From Ascochyta rabiei (taxonomy: Eukaryota; Ascomycota; Dothideomycetes; Pleosporales; Didymellaceae): DNA of 64,000 nucleotides. Below are positions 45,982 to 56,600 of this stretch, piece by piece (the first letter of the stretch is position 1; each line of letters opens with the position of its first letter). The notes below the pieces were generated by a model. That model saw nothing but the letters and a program-made list of their open reading frames with translations. It was not told the DNA's origin and did not search any database. The DNA lies in assembly GCF_004011695.2 (NCBI RefSeq), contig NC_082405.1, positions 3,285,001 through 3,349,000 on the forward strand. The letters run 5' to 3'. Position numbers and translations under genes: made by a program.

Positions 45982-47772
45982 CTACGTGCCTGCAAAAGGC
46001 TTACAGAGCTTAATTAAGGTAAGCTGGCGCATTGCACAGGCGGCCGCAGGGCTGTTTGTAGTCCTTCGGGAGGGCGCTGGCTCGACGCTGTAGTCGTCAC
46101 CATCTTCGCCGTCTTCCAGCTCGCTGTCTTTAATCTCCTCTACTTGCGTCGCCAGTGTCAGCGTGTCTGCCTTAATTGACAGCGTTGCCTTCTCGCTGAT
46201 AGATCCGCTAGAGATGCCTTCTAAGCCTAGCCAGGCGTCTAAGGCCATGCTTGCTTTGTAGGCCTCCAGATTCACCTCTACAACCAACTTAAGCCAGATA
46301 TGCCAGAAGGGGACGCAGAGATTATTCTCTACCTACAAGTTAGAGATAATGTCGTACAGCATTAGGTAGAGCATGCCCCAGCCTAGCTGCTTGGCTGCTT
46401 TGTACCAGCGGAGCGCTTAGTGCAGCTGCTTCTTAAATCGCTGACGCTGCTAAGGCCCTGACATGGCAGTGGCGGACAGCAGCAGGGCGTCCATGGCCTC
46501 GGAGCTGACTTTGCCCCTGCCGCCTCGGTTCTTAGCATCCCTGCTGCGGGCAACGTCTTGCTCCTTGATCTGGTCTATCCTCTTAGTGTAGGCCTTGCTA
46601 AGGAAAGCTATAGCCCAGCGGTACTTAATATAGATAATATCTAACTCCTGCTCGTAGCAATCGCACAGGCTCTAGGCGGAGGCGAGCGCGCTCTTCGGCA
46701 CAGTCGAGGAGCTATTCTTCTGCGACAGCGACTAGCGGGTGCGCGAGGAAGCGGGCGGGCGATCCTTAACAGACTCCTGCGTAAAGGGTGAGCCTTGTGT
46801 GCGCCAGCTCCGCAGAAACGCAGCTGCAGAGGCCTGGGAGGTAGTGTTGCTGATAGAGTCGGCCTTTTTAAGCATGCCAGAAGCTGTTAGGTAAGGCGTT
46901 GCGGTACTGCTGTACAGGTTGTTGTCGTCAACCAGCTGCTTAAGGATCTAAGAGATGAACAGCTTATCCTGCCGCGAGATAGAGGCATAGGCACCGTGTT
47001 CCCTGCGGGATGCCGACTCAGGCAGCAGCACTAACCTAAGGTCCTGTTTCTTCTGCGCTCGCATGAGCTCCAGCTTCCTGGCGCGCTCCCGCTCAGCACG
47101 GCGGTTTTTGTTAGAGACGCTTGTAATCTGGGCAGGTTCCTCCTGTCTAACCTGTCCATGGACGGGCTCTTTAGGGTCCTCGGCCGCCTCAGGTTCGCAG
47201 GGCGGCGCAAGCTGCTCAGATTCCTCTGCTTCGTCCTCTGCTTCTAGCGGCGTCGCAGGGCTAGGAGGCTCAGTGGCTTGTCAGAGGCGCTTCAACAGCT
47301 GCGCTGAGCTGGATGCAGCAGCACGCTTTGTTAATAGTGGTAGGGAATTACAGGGCCGCTGCGCTAAAGGGGGTTCCTTCTGGAAGCCGTCGCTTGGGCT
47401 GCTGGCAAGATCCTGCGCTGCAGAGACCAACCAGGCCTAAGCATCAGCAGGCAGCGCGTCCTTGTTGAGCGTCTCCCTTAACAGCCATATCGCCGACAGC
47501 ACCAAGTAGGCAACAAAGACAGGCTTGCAGACACTTGTCTTGTCTAGAACCAGCCAGCCTGCGCTGTGCGGGTGCAATAGAGCATCACGCTGCAAGTCTA
47601 AGACAGTGGCCTTGTTCTAAAACAGCTTTTAGTAGTCTAGGTTCGGCGGGTCGTATGCGAGCCTGTGGGCAAAGCTTAACTTGCTGGCTAGCGGGAAGCT
47701 CCGGGGCCCGCCATCGAATTGCTCGGCGGCATCTTCCAACGCAGAGATCTAGGGTAGATTAGATGGTGACAT
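45982..47772 (-). pseudogene. RIP-decayed gene of unknown function, divergent from helicase copy 1
   Basis: ATG at 47772 (MSPSNLP) opens a frame of about 596 codons to the stop at 45982, interrupted by roughly ten TAG/TAA with no frameshift seen. Visible parts are a well-preserved N-terminal half (KTSVCKPVFVAYLVLSAIWL), an acidic Glu-rich stretch, a basic coiled-coil-like stretch RRAERERARKLELMRAQKK, and a C-terminal half with ALRWYKAAKQLGWGMLYLML and an acidic tail EDGEDGDDY. No family was recognised. It faces helicase copy 1 across 217 bp, so the two may have shared a control region. Confidence 0.6.
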
Positions 47773-47989
47773 AACTGTTTGTTTGTTAATATAGGAGATA
47801 CAGCAGAAGAAGAAGGATATTTGTTAGGTTTAGCCCCTGACTAGGGTAACAGACTAAACAGAGATCAGCCTGTACAACATAAGCGGGCGCACAAGCTAGG
47901 GTACAAAACTTAACACAATTTAGAGATAAGAGCAGTCGCCTTAAGGAAAAAAAAAACACACACACAGAGGCTCGCAGAGGACCACTAAC
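47773..47989. promoter_or_regulatory. Shared intergenic region between divergent decayed genes
   Basis: 217 bp separate the ATG of the minus-strand gene and the ATG of helicase copy 1. A poly(A) run followed by CACACACACA lies 25-45 bp before the helicase ATG. No clear TATA box was seen. Bidirectional control is inferred from layout only. Confidence 0.35.
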
Positions 47990-50900
47990 ATGTCAGAAGC
48001 CACTGTTAAGCATCAGTACTTTAAGCACTTGGCTGAGTACCAGGTAGCAGTGTGTAAGGAGTGCCGGTACGCAGTATGGCTGGACCAGATTGAGAGCCAC
48101 TTGCAGAAGCAACACAAGAGGCTGCTAAAGAATGTTAGAGCTGTAGGGGATGCCGTCCGTTAGTAGGCGGGCTTGCTACAGTACCCTAGCGAGTGGACAG
48201 TACCAGACAACAACATGCAGCCTATCCCCCAGCTGCCAGTATACAACAACGGCTTACTATGCCAACTTAAGCCTAAAAAATACCAGCACATTGCAAGAAC
48301 TGTTAACTTGATTAAAAAGCACTAGCGCAAAGACCACAACGGCTGGTTGCTGGGAAAAAGGCAAGGACGTCCTAGCTGAACTTGGGCAGGGACGTTACAA
48401 GCCTAGATAGAAGACGGCTGCAAGCGCGTACACTGCTAGCGGCTTTTTAGCAGCTGGCACAGATTACAGTACTTTAAAGTGCGTCACACCCCAGACAGCG
48501 GCCCGCAGCCCATCCCCACGGAGGGCGAGGCAGCGTGGGCGCGCGTTGGCGAAGAGATGGCCAAGACGTAGGCCAACGTCAAGAACCGGGCAAAGACAAC
48601 AATTAAAGACAGGAAGAAGGACAAGGCAGCCCTATGGCTGGAGCGGACTGGGTGGCTGCCGTACTTGAACAAACTGGATTATCCTAAATTGCTGGCGAGC
48701 ATCAAGGAGCCTAATATAGACCTAGAGAAAGATAAGGAGCCTGTTAAGGCTGCAATTTGGAGCGTAATAGATGGACTGGCCTACGTGAGCCAGACGTCTG
48801 TTATTAAGCAGACAGGCATATTTGTGCGCATAGAGGCCATTTGTACAAAGAAGCACCAGACTAGGTACACGCTGCTGCAGGCGTACATAGACAAGAAGTC
48901 GATCAAAGAGCAGTCACGCCTGTAGAAGCAGATACTAATGTTTTTTGCAAGGACGCAGAGGAAGCACTGTTGGAACAGCCCCAAGTACCGCTTCACACAG
49001 CAGCAGCGCGAGGCATGGGAGGCATTAATTGAGCAGGCAGAGAGAGACGTAGGCGGGGCAGAGATGGAGGTAGCGGACAAGGACCAGGATGAGGACGAGG
49101 AGGAAGAGGAGGAGGAGGACGAGATAATGATCGATGAACTCGACGACGAGCAGGACCCGTCCGAGTGCGACAACAAGCCCAAGAACAAGCCCAAGAACGA
49201 GCCTAAGCACGCAAAGCTAACACTGATTAAGAAAGCGTGCTTAATGTTTTGCATTACGCTGCTTAACCAGCGCATCTGCTACAAGGAGTACAACTGCGCG
49301 TTAGTGTGTGCGTTAGCTGTGCTCGGCGTTAAAGAGGACGGCTGGAAGGACGCTGAGCTGTACCTGCCAATATTGTTATTAGTAATTAAAATTACCCGTT
49401 TCATAGTTGTACAACACGCACTCGAGCTGTCTAAGCCGTTTAAAGAGGAGGTGTTTGACGACGACAGCGCGTACAGGGGGAGCGACAGCAGCAGCAGTAA
49501 CCCTAGGCTGCGTTAACCAAAAGGCTGCTTGGAGTTTGTGCAGCAGATAATGGACAGGTTTATGGTACAAGGCAGCTACAGCCTAATGCAGTAGATGCTT
49601 GACTTACGTACGTACAGGCTGAAGGTGCATTTTAACACTACTGCGCAAGGGAACGTTAAGTGGATAGGTAGGGACAAGCTGCTGTACAAGAACGTGCACT
49701 TTACTATAGCCCAGTTCCGCAGCATGGTGCACGGGATACAAGCAGAGAACAAGCAGATGCTGGTTAAGAAGCTGCTGTTTTGCAACGGGCAGACGGCAGA
49801 TCAAGTCCCCCAGATTCCGTGGGAGCAGCTGCGCGACAACCCAACCAACAATCGACCTGGGTGGAACTTTTTAAAAGACCAGCGCACCCGCATGCCTGTG
49901 GACAGAGAGAGCTGGTTGTTTGAACAAGTAGGGCAAGACGCCACAATGCGGGAGCGGTTCATTAAGCCAGCCACCCGTTCCAGGATCGACAGGAACGAAG
50001 TGGAGCAGTACATAGACTGTGTGGTTGCGTTTAGGGAGAAGCTGCTCGCGCTCATACACATGACGGCAGGACAACCCGCGCAGGCAACAGAGATATTGAG
50101 CGTCCAACACAGCAACACGATCAAGGGCGGGCACCGTAACATATTCATTAAGGACGGCATAGTTGTTTTTGTTACGCAATACCACAAGGGGTACGCCGTC
50201 AGCAGCGACGTCAAGATCATCTATTGGTACTTGCCGCGTGAGGTGGGTGAGCTGCTGGTGTGGTACGTATGGTTGGTGTTGCCGTTCTAGCAGCAATTAG
50301 AGGCGATGGTGTGGGAGAAGGAGACGATGTCATCCCACTTGTGGCCCGCCGACCCGAACGGGCGCAAATGGACTTCAGAGCGTGTGCGGGAGACGTTGAA
50401 GCGCAAGAGCCGAATCGGGCTTAAACAAGAGTTAACAATTGCAGCGTACCGTGAGATCGCCATTGGCATTAGCTGGCGATTTTTGCGCGGCTCGACAGCG
50501 TTCGCCGCTAAGGAAGGCGAGGAAAACGAGGAGTGGAAGGAGAAGAACATGGCGGCCATTATTTAAGACAAGCAGTCCAGACACACGTCGCACGTAGCAG
50601 GTATGGTGTACGCACGCGGCATCATAGAGATAGCAGGTGTCACAGCCAACAGAAGGCAGCTGTTCCGCAACTCGAGCACTGATTGGCACCGGTTTTTGGG
50701 TTTTTAGTCGGCCGTAGACGCATCAGCAGACGTGAAGAAGCGCAAGCAGGCGCCGTTCAAGAGCGAGGCCGACAAGGCGAGGATCGAGAGGCTGGAGCGG
50801 CTGAGGAAGATGGACCCGGCAGCGCAACTCAAGCGAATGAAGGGCAAGAAAGCCAAGTTCAGAGGCGTGCAGAAGGAGGCCATCAAGGCGATCGTTGCTG

Positions 50901-52843
50901 GCGAGAGCCCCGTCGTGGCCGTAATGCCAACCGGCGCAGGCAAGAGCATGTTGTTCATGTTGCCGGCGTGGGCAGAGCAAGGCGGGACGACGGTGGTTGT
51001 TGTGCCGTTGATTTCGCTGCGTAGTAACATGATGCGACAGTGCAAGGAGCTGGGGATATCGTGTGCCGAATGGGCAAGTCGCTGCCCGCCTGACGCAGCA
51101 GCTATCGTGTTTGTAACGCCTGAATCGGCCGTAGGAGAAGCGTTCGCGACGTTTTTAAACCGGCTGCGAGCAACGCGGCAGCTGGACCGTATTGTGATCG
51201 ACAAGTGTTACATTGTGTTGAACCGTTAATACACATTCCGCAAGCAGATGCAACAGCTCAGCAGGCTGGCAGCAGCCGAGACGCAGATGGTGCTGTTAAC
51301 AGCAACGTTGCTGCTGACAGAAGAGGACGAGCTGTATCGACGAATGCATTACGAGCGGAAGCAGGTTAGGATGTTCAGACAACTGACTACTAGGACGAAC
51401 GTGGCGTATCAGACCATCAAGATCAGCCAGTCCGCGAAGAAGAAGGACGTTGAGTTAATGGTTGTTAAGACAGTGCGGCAGAAGATGCGGAAGTATAAGA
51501 CAGGTAAGCTTATTGTATATAGCAATTCGAAACCAAAGGTAAAGGCGTTAGCAGAGCAGTTGGATTGTCACGCGTATCACGCGGATGCCGTAGGCAAGCC
51601 AACCATGTTGGCGGACTTTATGGCAGGCAAGCAGCGCGTGATCGTAGCAACGAGCGCGTTAGGGATGGGCGTGGACATACCGGATGTACGGTGCATTATT
51701 CATATTAATTGGCTGTTCACTATGTTAGATTACGCACAAGAGAGCGGCAGGGCAGGCCAGGACAGGTTGCGAAGCGAGGCGGTTTTGATTGTTTAGGATA
51801 GGAAACAACGCACTAATAACAACAGGACAGAAGCTGAGCGGCAGATGGTGAGGGAGTATGTGGAAGGTGGCGAGAGTGGGGCGGTTGGCTGCAGGAGGGA
51901 AGTGTTGGACGGGTATTTGGATGGGAGGAAGGATCGAGCAGGGTGTAGAGAGGAGGACAACAAGGAGATGTGCGACGTGTGCCGAGGGATAGACGGGCAG
52001 CTGGAGGAGGTGGTAGAGGAAGAAACAGAAGAAGAGAGCGAGCCAGAGAACAACGATCGGGACGAGATAGACGTTGTTAAAGCTGAGCGAGAAGAGGTAC
52101 AGCAGGTGTTTCGGCAGCAGGAGCAGGCGCGTCGGGGGCCGTGGCAGACGTTAACGGAGCATCGACAGCAAGAGTTTGCCGATATAGAGTGGGTACGCAG
52201 GCAGTTAGTGTGGTAGGCGAATCGATGCGGGATATGTGAGGGAGCGGGCAACGCGCAGAGCGGACACAACATACGGCAGTGTTAGAGGGCAGAAAGTAAA
52301 AAAGTAAAAGAGATGGTACAGAGGATGGATGATCAAGTTCGGTTTGACATGTTTTTAGGCTGTTTCCTGTGCGGTGGCGTGCCGCAGGAGATTTGCAATA
52401 GCTGGGAACTGAACGGGGAGGGGCGATATTAACGAGTAGAGGACAGAACTTGTCAGTACACTAGGGTATTAAGCGCAGGGTTAATAGGCATAGTATTTGG
52501 TTACACAGAGGCAAATGCCTAATAGCAGGTCCGATTAGCGGAGCTTGGGGTGGACGATGCAGGACCGGGTAGGATGTTAATCGAATATTTGGGGAAGAAG
52601 CAGCCGCTGGACAACGTGGAGAGCAACAATTTAGTTAAGGAATTTTGTTAGATTATGCGGTTGTTAGCTGAGTAGACGCAGTAGATGCAGTAGTAGCAAA
52701 TGAAAGAATTTCCGCTCACGATTCATAGAAGCGGTGCAGCCGAGTTGGGTTCAGGCTGGGACGGAAGTCAGGGTAGTGGAGTTGCGGTCGGGCCCGGACG
52801 CAAGTTAGCATTAGGGTTGAGTTCCAGTCTAGACGCAAATTAA
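47990..52843 (+). pseudogene. Telomere-linked RecQ-like helicase, copy 1, RIP-inactivated
   Basis: One frame of 1617 codons runs from ATG (MSEATVKHQYFKHLAEY) to about 52843 without an indel, but with more than 20 stops of the Gln/Trp type. Residues about 20-40 hold a C2H2-like finger (CKECRYAVWLDQIESHLQKQH). The middle (about 690-900) has GQPAQATE and RHTSHVAGMVYAR, laid out like tyrosine-recombinase boxes. The helicase follows: MPTGAGKS (Walker A, residue 979 on), VIDKCYIVL at 1070-1078 (family DECH; Glu to Lys, His to Tyr), VLLTATL, VATSALGMGVDIPDV and QESGRAGQD (motif VI, from 1250). After it come a Cys cluster (CREEDNKEMCDVC) and CGICEGAGNAQSGHNIRQC. RecQ enzymes unwind DNA 3' to 5'; members linked to telomeres are common in fungi. 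The C-terminal end is uncertain. Confidence 0.9.
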
Positions 52844-53082
52844 GGTAGAGTTACCAGCGTTTACAGCAAGCAGATTATTAATAAGACAGACAAAGGAGCA
52901 GAAGCGCACACAAGCGCAGAGAGCATAAGTAAAGAGGGCAGTAGAGACAAGTAGAGATGTTGGAGCTGCGGTGGGGGCTAGAACGCATGTCAGGATAGGG
53001 TTAGGGTTATACGTGGTTTGGTTGAGCAAGCAACAGCATGTAGAAGAACACAGACGCCCGCAAGAGACAGCCACTAACCTGA

Positions 53083-53346
53083 GTAGTTCCCCCCAACCTA
53101 TGCGGATCCCCTAACCTAAGTAAAGCCCCTAACCCAAGTAAAGCCCCCCAACCCAAGTAGAGCCCCCAACCCATGCGGATCCCCCAACCCATGTAGAGCC
53201 CCCCCGACCCAAGTAGAGCCCCCAACCCATGCGGATCCCCCAACCCACGTAGTTAGCACCAACCCGCATAGTCAGCATTAACCTGCGTAGTAAGCATCAA
53301 CCTGCGTAGTAAGCATTAACCTGCGTAGTAAGCATCAACCCGCGTA
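53083..53346. repeat. Degenerate and exact short tandem repeats
   Basis: 53252-53346 consists of five 19-bp units of the type GTAAGCATCAACCTGCGTA with few changes. The preceding 53083-53250 is a looser array of units like CCCAACCCAAGTAGAGCCC and CCCAACCCATGCGGATCCC. The minus-strand open frame over this array (Gly/Leu/Trp-rich) is a product of the repeat. Confidence 0.85.
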
Positions 53347-53497
53347 GTATCCCAAGTGGTTCCCAAAGTGGTCCGCCAACCCAAGTGGTTGCCCAGTAGT
53401 CCCCCAGCCCGAGTGGGTCCACAAGTGGTTTCCTCGACAATATGACACGACGAACTGGGCCCGATACACGCACACACTAACTTAGGATTGCTTAGCG

Positions 53498-53517
53498 TTA
53501 GGGTTTAGGGTTAGGGT
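53498..53517 (+). repeat. Interstitial telomere-like repeat
   Basis: GTTAGGGTTTAGGGTTAGGG, three near-consecutive TTAGGG units, on the plus strand. Another short one lies at about 52989-53006. Together with the tandem repeats, this fills the 840 bp between helicase copies 1 and 2. Confidence 0.85.
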
Positions 53518-53665
53518 ATAAGGGCCGATTCGTAGGGCTCAATTTGCGAGGAATAATAACATGAATCTTTTTAAAACTACAGCGCAATTATCGCACGCAC
53601 TTGCGCATCTCTCCGCACAGCTTTAACGGGCTACAGACTATTGTTGTAGTTGTATTAGGGTATCA

Positions 53666-53676
53666 GGGTTAGGGTT
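53666..53676 (+). promoter_or_regulatory. Telomere-like (telobox) motif next to the start codon of helicase copy 2
   Basis: GGGTTAGGGTT ends four bases before the ATG at 53681. It may be a relic of telomeric sequence or a binding site for a telobox-binding protein; position alone does not decide. Confidence 0.4.
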
Positions 53677-53680
53677 CGCG

Positions 53681-56600
53681 ATGGATCAGGCCCGGCAAAA
53701 CCACACGACAGCTCTGCAACAGCGCAGCAACAACAAACAACAACAACGCAGCTAACACAGTCGCAAAACCGGTGCGCAGGTATCGCTTAACAACTGCAAC
53801 AATATTCTCTGCTTTTTAGAAGAATACGGCGTGTTGGTATGCAAAGACCACCAAACAGGCGTTGTTAATCTTAACACCCATCTCTTGCAGCACCACCACG
53901 TGCCTGCTGCAACTCGAAGAGAGATTGTTAAGCGCTTCCGTCACTACACGTTGACCGAACCTAACAACGTTGAACTTCTAGACGAGCCAGCAATGCCGAT
54001 CGAAGAGCTTAGGGCGCCAGTAGACGCGCTGCAGTGCAGGACGTGTGCACTTGTTACTGTCAGCAAGGACAAACTCCGCCAGCACTGCAAAAAAGATCAC
54101 CAGCAAGCTTGGACAGGAGAGAAAAGCTCGCTGTACAAGACTGTTAAAGTTCAGAGTTTTTTCCGCACAGCGGGGATGCAGAAATATTTCATCGTTAAAA
54201 TAGATGATGTTGGGAATCCCGAAAACGCCAACGTTGAAGTTGCTGTTTAGGAAGAGCTGGCCGCGTACAGCTTGACACAACAACAGATTTAAGAAGAGCT
54301 GCAGATACTAGAAGCAGCAGCAAAGACTAACAAGACAGGCTGGTTTAAGCGCACAGGATGGTTGGAGTTCTTTAAGGGCCGAAATCTCAAGCATCTCGTC
54401 CACTAAGCCCGCGCGCCCGATCGCGGTAAAGACAAGATAAAGCTTGCCACCAAGCTGACAGAGCAACTGGTTGAGAGAAGCGTTAGGGGGCTGGCTACGC
54501 TTCCGCACAAGCTAAGGCGCTGGTTACGTAGTGCAAAACAGAGTAAGGCAGACACCCGGCCGCTGGCGCGACTGCAGAACCTGGAGAGTTAGGCTTGGTA
54601 CGCAAGCTACATGGTGAAGTTTGTCTGCTTCTATCTGCAGGTGCTGGCCAACGAAGAGCAGCGGATCATCTGCGTAAGAGAAGGACGATTTGACTGTGAC
54701 AGTAAAGAGACGGCAAGCAGCGAGGAGGATAGCGAAGAGGGCGAGGAAAGCGAAGACAAGAGCGACGCCCCGCGGCCCCCCCGCAGGTCACGCAGACTGA
54801 CGCCAACACGCGCAAAGGTATCGCAAGACAAAATAAAGGACGCTCGCGAGTTGTTCACGTGGACAGTTGAACAGAAGGCGTGTGCAATCAGGCTGTAGGA
54901 TGCGCTTAACGGCAGCAAGCGAGCAACGCAGATGGACGCACTTCTGAAGTCTATTGGCTCGTTCATCTTTACAAAGTATCACCCTAAGGCGCTGTCTACC
55001 AGCTTAATGCAGTTTCTTACTGTGCTTGGCATTAACCCAGACACAGGCTGCTTACGGACCGCAAAGCACTATTTGTACATGCTAGCAGGCATAGTGTACT
55101 GCGTGCGAGTAATTAGAGCTAAAAAGCTGCTTCCAGGCGGGCAGCGCAACACACAGACAGAGCAGGACCGCAATTGCTTTATTGAGATGCGGCACAAGTA
55201 TCTGGCAGACGGCACGTTTACTCCAATAAGCGCGATAATCAGCATGCTTGCGTACAGGAAGCACGTTGCGTTAATAGCCAGCAATTTAGGCAACGTATAC
55301 TAGTCGGCAGACAAGCAGATATTCTATCTAACTAGTTAGCGGATTAAGGTCAGCCGCTTCTGCAAGATGGCGCAGGACTTAGCAACAGAGACGTCTGAGA
55401 TGCTGTAGGAGCTGTGCTAGGTGGACGACAAAGAAGAGCGCTTTGTGATTAATCTTAAGCAGGTTGTTAACAACGTTACGTTCACAAAGCAGGGCACGTC
55501 TTTCGTTAACGTACCAAGCAACAAGCTAGAGAACAGGCTTGCTTAGATGCTGACGAGGGCGAGGACTACAAACGGCGGTCTGCGACTGAAGCGCGCTAAC
55601 AGACAGTGGAGCGTTAAGGCAGTGCGGCGGTACATAAGGCAGATGGACTGCTTCTTAGAGCTGCTGCTGTGCAGCGTGCACGTCACGTCAGGGCAGCCAG
55701 GAAGGGGGTCAGAGATCACGACGATTTGACACCGCAACAGCATGCTGCAGGATCGCAATATCTTCGTCGCCGACGGGCAGATCATAACGGTGGTCTGCTA
55801 TTACAAGTCGCAGTCGCAGTAGGACAAGCCAAAGATCGTGCCGCGCTTCTTGCTGCTGCAGCTTAGGCAGATTATAGCGCTCTACTTGGCGTATATACAG
55901 CCGTTCCGCAAGTATCTAACGCTGCAGGTGCTCGGCAGTAGCTACAGCAACTACGTCTGGCACAATGCACAGGGCGCGTGGAACACTGATTGACTAACGA
56001 GAGTTCTTAAGCAAGAAACACAGAAGAGACTGGGTGTTACGCTGCACACGCTTGACTACCGGCATACTGCCGTAGGACTTGGCCGAGTCTACGTTGGAGA
56101 GTCGTTCAGCAAGGGCTACCAGGACGACATTGGCGAAGTAGACGAGGCAGAAGTGGAAGACGACAGCAAGGATATTATTAAGCTGCAGAACTTACGCACA
56201 ACTGCAATAGGCGTAGGTAACTACAGCGTGCCAATCAATATTGTTAAGCATCTCAGCGTGCGCTCGATCGACGCATTCCGGCCGCTCAGCGCAGCGTGGC
56301 ACAAGTTTTTAGGTGTTGATGGCACAGGCAAGGTACGTCGAACAGCTGTTGCAAGCAGCACGCAGAGGAAAAGGCCAATGCAGGCAAGCATGTCTGGGCT
56401 GGCGCTGCTGCCGCGGGACAAGGAGGTGAGGGTAGAAGACCCGCGCAAAGACAAGATCCGTACAGCGCTGCAGCAGGTGCTAGGCACGCAGGAGGTAGGG
56501 TTCCGCTCGGTGGAGCAGGAGCAGGCGATGCATGCCGTTCTCGACGGACAGAATCCGCTGGTCGTCGTGCTCCCGACAGGAGGCGGCAAGAGTCTGCTGT

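Noticed and set aside
48781..49275. Long Ser-rich minus-strand frame opposite helicase copy 1, similar at 63474-63956
   Set aside because: It is the complement of the Glu/Asp-rich tract (GAG/GAC repeats read as Ser/Val/Leu), so it is a shadow.
53007..53243. Gly/Leu/Trp-rich minus-strand frame
   Set aside because: It is a translation of the short tandem array and shows only the repeat period.
53252..53346. CRISPR-like array
   Set aside because: Units are directly adjacent 19-mers with no spacers, in a eukaryotic context.
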